A DNA stretch of 42,616 nt from Pseudomonas cichorii (lineage in GTDB: Bacteria > Pseudomonadota > Gammaproteobacteria > Pseudomonadales > Pseudomonadaceae): the NCBI RefSeq assembly GCF_003700275.1, contig NZ_RBRE01000002.1, forward strand, positions 1-42,616, in the 5' to 3' direction. The translations under genes and the position numbers were made by a program. Position 1 is the stretch's first letter; every line of letters starts with the position of its first letter. The notes below the pieces were generated by a model that made no database searches, was not told the origin of the DNA, and worked only from the letters and a program-made list of their open reading frames with translations. This document shows, piece after piece, positions 37,551 through 42,616 of this stretch.

Positions 37551-38027
37551 ATGAACTCAATCAACACCCTGAAACCCGATACGCTGATCAAGAACCCTGA
37601 GCTGTGCAAGGTCGTATCGAGCGTTGAAGTCCCTGCCGATGCCAACAGCGTATGGGCCATCGTCGGTAACTTTGGCGGTTTCCAGTCCTTCATTCCGGCA
37701 CTGGAAAGCACCGAAGTCACCGGTAAAGGCGTACGTTCGGTCCGCCGAAAGCTGTTCAAGGACGGCAACGTGGCCATCGAACAACTCAACTCTCACGATA
37801 ACCACGCGCGCTTCATGACCTGGTCGCTGATCTACACCAGCCTGCCGGTCGGCAACCTGTGGGCAGCAATGACCGTGGAGGCCACAGGCGATAACGATTC
37901 GGTCGCCACCTGGACGATCATTGCCGAACCCGATCAAGGCGGCCCGGAAGCACTGCCAGCGTTCCAGGAGTTTCTCCAGGGGTTCGCGGACAGCGCCATG
38001 AGCAACGTGCGCAGTCTGTTTGCCTGA
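37551..38027 (+). CDS. mgoD: MgoD: SRPBCC (polyketide-cyclase/lipid-transfer-like) protein
   Basis: A 158-residue START/SRPBCC-fold protein with a ligand-binding cavity; residues VSSVEVPADANSVWAIVGNF and GFQSFIPALESTEVTGKG are typical of this family. It lies in fixed order after the NRPS gene in mgo/pvf operons and may bind or cyclise the product. ATG 37551 follows AAATGGAGAGCGAC, with a good GGAG. 30 bp after mgoA and followed by a terminator, so it ends the operon. Confidence 0.9.
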   Translation: MNSINTLKPDTLIKNPELCKVVSSVEVPADANSVWAIVGNFGGFQSFIPALESTEVTGKGVRSVRRKLFKDGNVAIEQLNSHDNHARFMTWSLIYTSLPVGNLWAAMTVEATGDNDSVATWTIIAEPDQGGPEALPAFQEFLQGFADSAMSNVRSLFA

Positions 38028-38045
38028 TCGCTGTAATGTCCTGCA

Positions 38046-38077
38046 CCCGCTCAGCGCCAAAAGCCTGAGCGGGTTTT
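38046..38077 (+). terminator. Terminator of the mgo operon
   Basis: CCCGCTCAG at 38046-38054 pairs with CTGAGCGGG at 38065-38073, followed by TTTT. It comes 18 bp after the mgoD stop. Confidence 0.88.
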
Positions 38078-38119
38078 GTCGTCTGGGCGGTTGCAAATTG
38101 CCGAACGCTTTCACACAAT

Positions 38120-38138
38120 GCGACTTATTATCATTTGC
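38120..38138 (+). promoter_or_regulatory. Probable Fur box before the ECF sigma gene
   Basis: GCGACTTATTATCATTTGC matches the 19-bp Fur consensus at about 12 positions, 24 bp before the start codon. This agrees with iron repression of the FecI-FecR-receptor set that follows. Confidence 0.6.
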
Positions 38139-38162
38139 ATAGCGCTGGGATGGCGCGCCCCA

Positions 38163-38663
38163 ATGCCTTCTCAGCACTCGGCCCTGCGCACGCTCTACAA
38201 CGATCATCATGGCTGGCTCCATGGATGGCTGCGCTGCAGACTGGGCAATGCTGCCGATGCCGCTGACCTGGCGCAGGATACCTTCGTGCGCCTGCTCAAT
38301 CGCAGTGAACTGCTTGAGCTGAAAACTCCACGCGCCTTTCTGCGCACGGTTGCCAAAGGTCTGGTGATCGATCACTGGCGTCGTGCCGAACTTGAGCGCG
38401 CCTACCTGGAAGCCATCGCTCATTTGCCGGCAGAGCAGGCACCGTCACCGGAATCACGCGAGCTGGTTTTCGAGCTGCTGGAAAGTGTCGCCCGCATGCT
38501 CGAAGGCCTGAAACCGAAGGTCAGGCAAGCGTTTCTGCTGGCCCAGTGTGAGGGCATGCCGCACAAACAGATTGCCGAACGCATGGGCGTGTCGCTGCGT
38601 TCAGTGGAGCGCTATATCGCCGATGCGCTTTATCACTGCTATCTGTTGCGCTACGACGCATGA
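38163..38663 (+). CDS. FecI-type ECF sigma-70 factor
   Basis: A 166-residue ECF sigma factor. Region 2 is LRCRLGNAADAADLAQDTFV with LKTPRAFLRTVAKGLVIDHW, region 4 is FLLAQCEGMPHKQIAERMG followed by VSLRSVERYIADALYHC. It matches iron-starvation sigma factors that activate one neighbouring TonB-receptor gene on signal from it. Start 38163 is preferred because the 29 upstream codons run over the Fur box. Its end overlaps fecR by 4 bp (ATGA), and it is first in the set fecI-fecR-receptor. Confidence 0.93.
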   Translation: MPSQHSALRTLYNDHHGWLHGWLRCRLGNAADAADLAQDTFVRLLNRSELLELKTPRAFLRTVAKGLVIDHWRRAELERAYLEAIAHLPAEQAPSPESRELVFELLESVARMLEGLKPKVRQAFLLAQCEGMPHKQIAERMGVSLRSVERYIADALYHCYLLRYDA

Positions 38664-39646
38664 TGTCATCCCGTCAGCGGCAACCCTCTGCGCAGGTCGT
38701 GAGGCAGGCGATTGAGTGGTCGATGCGCATGAACAATCCGTCAGCCGATTCCGCCGTGCGCAGGCAATGCGAGCAGTGGCGCAGCGAGCACGCCGATCAT
38801 GAATGTGCCTGGCAACGTATCCAGACGCTGAGCAGTGAGTTGCACAGCAGCTTCCAGGCATTACCCGGATCGGGAGCGGCCTTTGAAGCGCTGGAGAAAA
38901 GTGCCCAGCGACTGGGCCGCAGACAGGCTCTGAAATTGCTGTCCGGCGTGGCGGTGCTGGGCTCTGCCGCGTGGATTGCCCGCGATGTGACTCCCTGGCA
39001 GCAATGGCAGGCCGACTTTGCGACCAACATTGGGCAACACAATAGCTATTCGTTGCCGGATGGCAGCCGCCTGCAACTGAACACCGACAGTGCCGTGGAT
39101 CAGGACTTCAATGCCCGGCATCGCCTGATAAGCCTTACTCGCGGGGAAATCATGCTTGCCTGCGGTGCCGATTCAGCAAGTGCCGTACCACGGCCATTAC
39201 TGGTGCAGAGCCGTCATGCTCTGTTTGAAGGTATCAGCGGTCGCTTTGTGGTCCGTCAGGATCAGGAGCGGACCCGGGTCAGCGTGATGCAAGGCAGCCT
39301 GATCATCCGCTCACCTGCCACTTCACCAATCAGCGTCACGGCCGGCCAGAGCTATGTGGTTTCCGGACATCAGGCAAGCCTGCTGCCGGCCCTGGATATG
39401 GAAGCCGGTGCCTGGACCGAAGGTTTGATCGTGACCCGGAATATGCGCCTGGGCGATTTTCTCGCAGAGGTCGGACGCTACCGGCGGGGGTATCTGGGTT
39501 GCACGGATGAGATTGCCGATCTGCGTCTTTCCGGGGTGTTCCGCCTGGAGGATACCGACCGGCTGCTCGCGGTCCTGCCTCAAACCCTGCCGGTGCAACT
39601 CAGTTATCGCACTCGCTGGTGGGTCACGCTGCAGCGTCAGGCCTGA
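38660..39646 (+). CDS. FecR-family anti-sigma regulator
   Basis: A 328-residue inner-membrane signal transducer. The N-terminal cytoplasmic DUF4880 part (AIEWSMRMNNPSADSAVRRQ, SEHADHECAWQRIQTL) binds the sigma factor; a membrane segment lies at about 90-110 (ALKLLSGVAVLGSAAWIARD); the periplasmic FecR domain (SYSLPDGSRLQLNTDSAVDQ, LTRGEIMLACG, ISVTAGQSYVVSG) contacts the N-terminal signalling domain of the receptor. The C-terminus has the expected GDFLAEVGRYRRGYLGCTDE. It overlaps the sigma gene and precedes the receptor gene by 85 bp. Confidence 0.93.
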   Translation: MMSSRQRQPSAQVVRQAIEWSMRMNNPSADSAVRRQCEQWRSEHADHECAWQRIQTLSSELHSSFQALPGSGAAFEALEKSAQRLGRRQALKLLSGVAVLGSAAWIARDVTPWQQWQADFATNIGQHNSYSLPDGSRLQLNTDSAVDQDFNARHRLISLTRGEIMLACGADSASAVPRPLLVQSRHALFEGISGRFVVRQDQERTRVSVMQGSLIIRSPATSPISVTAGQSYVVSGHQASLLPALDMEAGAWTEGLIVTRNMRLGDFLAEVGRYRRGYLGCTDEIADLRLSGVFRLEDTDRLLAVLPQTLPVQLSYRTRWWVTLQRQA

Positions 39647-39731
39647 TTATTTCTGGCGGGTTTCGCCGGCTTGTCCGGCATGGAGATCAGTAGCCCTTTT
39701 TCTCTCATTGAACCTGACGGAACTGACTCCC

Positions 39732-42260
39732 ATGACCCGGCTTCAAGGTATCCCGCATTCACGCCATGCCAAGGACATTTGTATCGTCTCTGACTCGCAG
39801 GGAAGATCAGCACTCGGCATGGCCATCCATGCAGCATTGATCTCCATGGCCCTGGGTACGGCAACCTTGCCATTCCAAGTGCAGGCCCAGGAAAGCGCCA
39901 CGTCTGCCAGCACTGTACGCAGCTATGCCATCGCCGCGGCGCCGCTGGATGAAGCGCTGAATCAGTTTGCCCGCCAGGCGGGCATCACTCTGTCTGCCAC
40001 ACCGTCACAAACCGCAGGCGCTCGCTCACCGGGGTTACAGGGCAGCTACTCGGTAGATCAGGCCTTGACCCTTTTATTGGGTGGCAGCGGCTTGCAGGCC
40101 GTTTCTCAAGATGGTGCGAGCTATGTGTTACGCCCATCGTCAGACCAGGCGCTGTCGTTGCCCGGCACGGACATTCGCGGTTTCGCTTTGGGCAATGCCC
40201 TGGGCAGCATGGAGGGCTACAACGCTACCCATAGCCAGGTCGCGACCAAGACCAGTGCCTCGTTGCTGGAAACTTCACAGTCGGTCTCGGTGGTCACTCG
40301 TCAGCAGATGGACGATCAGGGCTCGCAGACGGTTGCTCAGGCCATGCGCTATACCCCTGGCGTGCTGACCAATCCCTATGGCGCAACCCACCGCTACGAC
40401 TACGTGGCGATGCGCGGCTTCAACGATGGCTCTGTGGATAACATCTATCTGGACGGCCTCAAGTCCATGGGCGATAGCGGCACTTACAGCACCATGCAGG
40501 TCGACCCGTATTTCCTGGAGCGGGTCGATATCCTTAAAGGCCCGTCTTCGGTGCTGTATGGCCGCAGTTCACCGGGCGGCCTGGTGGCACTGACCAGCAA
40601 GAAGCCGCTGTATGACCCTTATCACCAGATTCAGGCCACGGTCGGCACCCAGGGGCAACGCGGCCTGGCTTTCGATTTCAGCGGGCCTGTGGATGACGAC
40701 AAACGGATTGCCTATCGCCTTACTGGCCTGACCGACAGGTCGGACACCCAGTTCGACCATGTGGAAGAGAAACGCTATGCGTTGGCTCCGACCGTCAGCA
40801 TCGATTTCAGCGAGGACACTTCGCTGACCTTACAGGCCTATTTGCAGCACGACCCGGAAGGCGGTTATCACGGCGGTGTGCCGGCAGATGGTGCCCTTCA
40901 TCAGCGCAACGGTCAGCGCATCTCGACGGACTTCTTCGATGGCGAGCCGGGAGTGGATGGCTACAGTCGCGATCAACAGTCCTTTGGCTATCAGTTCGAG
41001 CATCGCTTCAACGATGTATTCACGGCCCGGCAGAATTTCCGCTACCTGGACTCAAAGGTGAAAAACGATCAGGTCTATGCCTACGGCTGGACCAATGCGA
41101 CCGGCAATGAACTGAACCGTTACTACTCGGGCGGCGATGAGCGCCTGCATGCATTCATCGTCGATAACATGCTGCAGGCCGAATTCTTTACCGGTGCAGC
41201 CAGGCACACTACCTTGCTCGGCGTGGACTACCAGCGACGCAAGACCGTGGTCGACTGGACCAGTGGGGCAGCCGCTTCACTGAACGCTTTCAATCCGGCA
41301 TATGGCAATTCTGCGATCAGTTACTACAGCCCGACCAGCTATCTGCGGCGTCTGGAGCAGACCGGCCTTTATGCACAGGATCTGATCGAACTGGACAAGT
41401 GGCGCTTCTCGCTCGGATTACGCCAGGACTGGGTAGAAACTTCCGATGAGAACCGACTGGCCGAAACAGGGCGTCCGGCAGGAACCGAAATCAGTGACAA
41501 GCGCACCAAGCTGACTGGCCGGGCCGGAGTGCTCTACCTGTTCGATAACGGTATTGCGCCGTACCTCAGCTATTCCGAATCGTTTAATCCGAACTCGTAT
41601 TCCGACAGCAGCGGTAACCCGCTGGCACCTACGGATGGCACACAATGGGAAGCCGGGATCAAGTATCAGCCACCCGGTACTGACAATCTGTTCACCGCTT
41701 CGGTATTCCATATCGAGCAGGAGAATCTGGCATCCAAGCTGCCGCAGGAGAACTTCTATCGTCCCGTGGGCGCAGTACGCTCTCAGGGTCTGGAGCTTGA
41801 GGCGCATGTGCAATTGACTGATAACTTCAAAGTACTGGGCAGCTACACGCTAACGGATATCGAATACTCGAAATCGATGATCAGCACATTGAGTTCGACC
41901 AGCAATATCATCGAGAACAAAGGCAACTCACCGACTCAGGCGCCCAGGCACATGGCGTCGCTCTGGGGCGACTACGCATTCAATAGCGGTGCACTCGACG
42001 GCCTGCGCCTGGGCGGTGGTGTGCGTTATGTCGGCTACAGCTGGGCGGATGCCGAAAACACCATGAAGGTGCCGGCTTACACGTTGCTGGATGCATCGCT
42101 GGGCTATGACTTGAGCAAGGTTGGCCTTAAAGGTGTGGATGTGCGGCTGAACGCAAACAACCTGACCAACGAATCCTACCTAGCATCCTGCGCAAGCCTG
42201 AGCTACTGCTATATGGGCGAAGAAAGAAATGTAAGTGCGACGGTGAGTTATCAGTTCTAG
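39732..42260 (+). CDS. Transducing TonB-dependent siderophore receptor (FoxA/FhuA-like)
   Basis: An 842-residue outer-membrane receptor. A signal peptide ends after QVQAQE (residue about 53), then an STN signalling domain (about 60-125, SYAIAAAPLDEALNQFARQA ... SVDQALTLLLGGSGLQAV), a plug (about 145-290, with ASLLETSQSVSVVTRQQMDD, RILKGPSSVLYGRSSPGG-type motif ERVDILKGPSSVLYGRSSPGG shortened here) and a barrel ending in the C-terminal phenylalanine (ATVSYQF). Hydroxamate siderophores (ferrioxamine or ferrichrome) are the usual ligands of this group, but the ligand is inferred. The STN domain and the upstream sigma/anti-sigma genes indicate signalling to its own promoter. A terminator follows. 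Confidence 0.95.
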   Translation: MTRLQGIPHSRHAKDICIVSDSQGRSALGMAIHAALISMALGTATLPFQVQAQESATSASTVRSYAIAAAPLDEALNQFARQAGITLSATPSQTAGARSPGLQGSYSVDQALTLLLGGSGLQAVSQDGASYVLRPSSDQALSLPGTDIRGFALGNALGSMEGYNATHSQVATKTSASLLETSQSVSVVTRQQMDDQGSQTVAQAMRYTPGVLTNPYGATHRYDYVAMRGFNDGSVDNIYLDGLKSMGDSGTYSTMQVDPYFLERVDILKGPSSVLYGRSSPGGLVALTSKKPLYDPYHQIQATVGTQGQRGLAFDFSGPVDDDKRIAYRLTGLTDRSDTQFDHVEEKRYALAPTVSIDFSEDTSLTLQAYLQHDPEGGYHGGVPADGALHQRNGQRISTDFFDGEPGVDGYSRDQQSFGYQFEHRFNDVFTARQNFRYLDSKVKNDQVYAYGWTNATGNELNRYYSGGDERLHAFIVDNMLQAEFFTGAARHTTLLGVDYQRRKTVVDWTSGAAASLNAFNPAYGNSAISYYSPTSYLRRLEQTGLYAQDLIELDKWRFSLGLRQDWVETSDENRLAETGRPAGTEISDKRTKLTGRAGVLYLFDNGIAPYLSYSESFNPNSYSDSSGNPLAPTDGTQWEAGIKYQPPGTDNLFTASVFHIEQENLASKLPQENFYRPVGAVRSQGLELEAHVQLTDNFKVLGSYTLTDIEYSKSMISTLSSTSNIIENKGNSPTQAPRHMASLWGDYAFNSGALDGLRLGGGVRYVGYSWADAENTMKVPAYTLLDASLGYDLSKVGLKGVDVRLNANNLTNESYLASCASLSYCYMGEERNVSATVSYQF

Positions 42261-42280
42261 AGCCGTCGATGCAGTTCAAC

Positions 42281-42307
42281 AGCCAGCCTTCAGAGGCTGG
42301 CTTTTTT
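42281..42307 (+). terminator. Terminator of the receptor gene
   Basis: AGCCAGCCT / AGGCTGGCT, a perfect 9-bp stem with TCAG loop, then six T residues, 20 bp after the stop. Confidence 0.93.
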
Positions 42308-42349
42308 GTGCGTGCTCTACAGGCTGCGGGATCTTTTGCGGGGACAAGA

Positions 42350-42387
42350 AAGACAAAACCCCTGTCTGCGTAAGCAGACAGGGGTTT
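42350..42387 (-). terminator. Terminator of the 5S rRNA gene (left copy)
   Basis: A perfect 14-bp stem (AAACCCCTGTCTGC at 42356 against GCAGACAGGGGTTT) around GTAA, followed on the minus strand by TTTTGTCTTT. It lies just beyond the 3' end of 5S on the minus strand, and resembles the hairpin at 42580-42611. Confidence 0.9.
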
Positions 42388-42395
42388 CGGAATGA

Positions 42396-42513
42396 ATCTT
42401 GACGATGACCTACTCTCACATGGGGAAACCCCACACTACCATCGGCGATGCATCGTTTCACTACTGAGTTCGGGATGGGATCAGGTGGTTCCAATGCTCT
42501 ATGGTCGTCAAGA
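42396..42513 (-). rRNA. rrf: 5S ribosomal RNA
   Basis: The reverse complement shows a complete 5S rRNA: the 5' TTGACGACCATAGAGC pairs with 3' GGTCATCGTCAAG, and the inner part has ACCTGATCCCATCCCGAACT and the loop with GTGAGAGTAGGTC. Length is about 118 nt, ends fixed to within two bases. It is on the minus strand, so the rest of an rRNA operon or another 5S gene lies to the right of the window. Confidence 0.95.
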
Positions 42514-42579
42514 AATTCTGTTGCCGAACCGTTACCGGGTAACGTGTCAGCGAATTCTGGTGACTTCTACTTAAAGACA

Positions 42580-42611
42580 AAACCCCCACCTGCGTGAGCA
42601 GATGGGGGTTT
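42580..42611 (-). terminator. Second rRNA-type terminator hairpin to the right of 5S
   Basis: AAACCCCCACCTGC at 42580 and GCAGATGGGGGTTT at 42598 pair with one mismatch, with a GTGA-like loop. On the minus strand a TTTTGTCTTTAAG tract follows. The hairpin is related in sequence to the one after 5S and lies before 5S on the minus strand, so it should belong to an upstream transcript, probably another 5S gene. Confidence 0.75.
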
Positions 42612-42616
42612 CGGAA

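Overview
The window reads as the chromosome of a fluorescent Pseudomonas, most likely of the P. syringae group. The grounds are high GC, a gene order around dctBD-cysQ-nudE-yrfG-lysM-lysR-fdhD that I recall from Pseudomonas chromosomes, Pseudomonas-type REP palindromes, tandem Gac-controlled RsmX-like sRNAs, and a complete mgoBCAD (pvf-type) signal-biosynthesis operon. The species call is inference.

Layout. 1-1801 (minus): a DUF4062 protein overlapping an AlbA_2/ATPase protein that runs off the left edge; this pair has the look of an accessory, possibly defence-related module. 1945-3846 (minus): an MDR oxidoreductase and an AraC regulator. 3937-5220 (minus): an OprD-family porin with a clear terminator. 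5452-5652: a small unknown gene. 5857-7852 (minus): aguB-aguA, which convert agmatine to N-carbamoylputrescine and then putrescine, preceded upstream by a 970-residue fusion of a kinase-like and an aminotransferase domain (8038-10950). 11183-13679 (plus): rfbB-rfbA-rfbC for dTDP-4-keto-rhamnose, without rfbD. 13827-17480: the two-component pair DctB/DctD and a thioesterase-like gene. 17500-18917 (minus): cysQ and nudE. 19017: yrfG. 19743 (minus): a BON-LysM protein. 20343-24499: a LysR regulator, fdhD and an FdhF/YdeP-type molybdoenzyme. 24714 and 25388: two envelope proteins of unknown role.

The most informative part lies between 26 and 38 kb. A 293-bp direct duplication (26260-26740) contains two small RNAs, each with an upstream GacA-type site, a TAATAT -10 box, about six GGA motifs and a UUCG-loop terminator; they look like two tandem RsmX genes. 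After ydgA-like, HAD, aldo/keto reductase and GntR genes and an AT-rich 800-bp gap comes mgoB-mgoC-mgoA-mgoD (32309-38027). It encodes an HO-like diiron/DUF3050 protein, an AurF-type N-oxygenase, a stand-alone A-PCP-reductase NRPS and an SRPBCC protein. In known strains this operon makes a diazeniumdiolate/pyrazine-N-oxide type signal (leudiazen or valdiazen family) under Gac/Rsm control, so regulator RNAs and a probable target lie within 6 kb of each other.

The right end has a Fur-box-preceded FecI sigma factor, FecR and a transducing TonB receptor (38163-42260), then a minus-strand 5S rRNA bracketed by two near-identical terminators. This suggests the end of an rRNA operon with duplicated 5S genes. 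I saw no CRISPR array, tRNA, prophage or intact insertion sequence.
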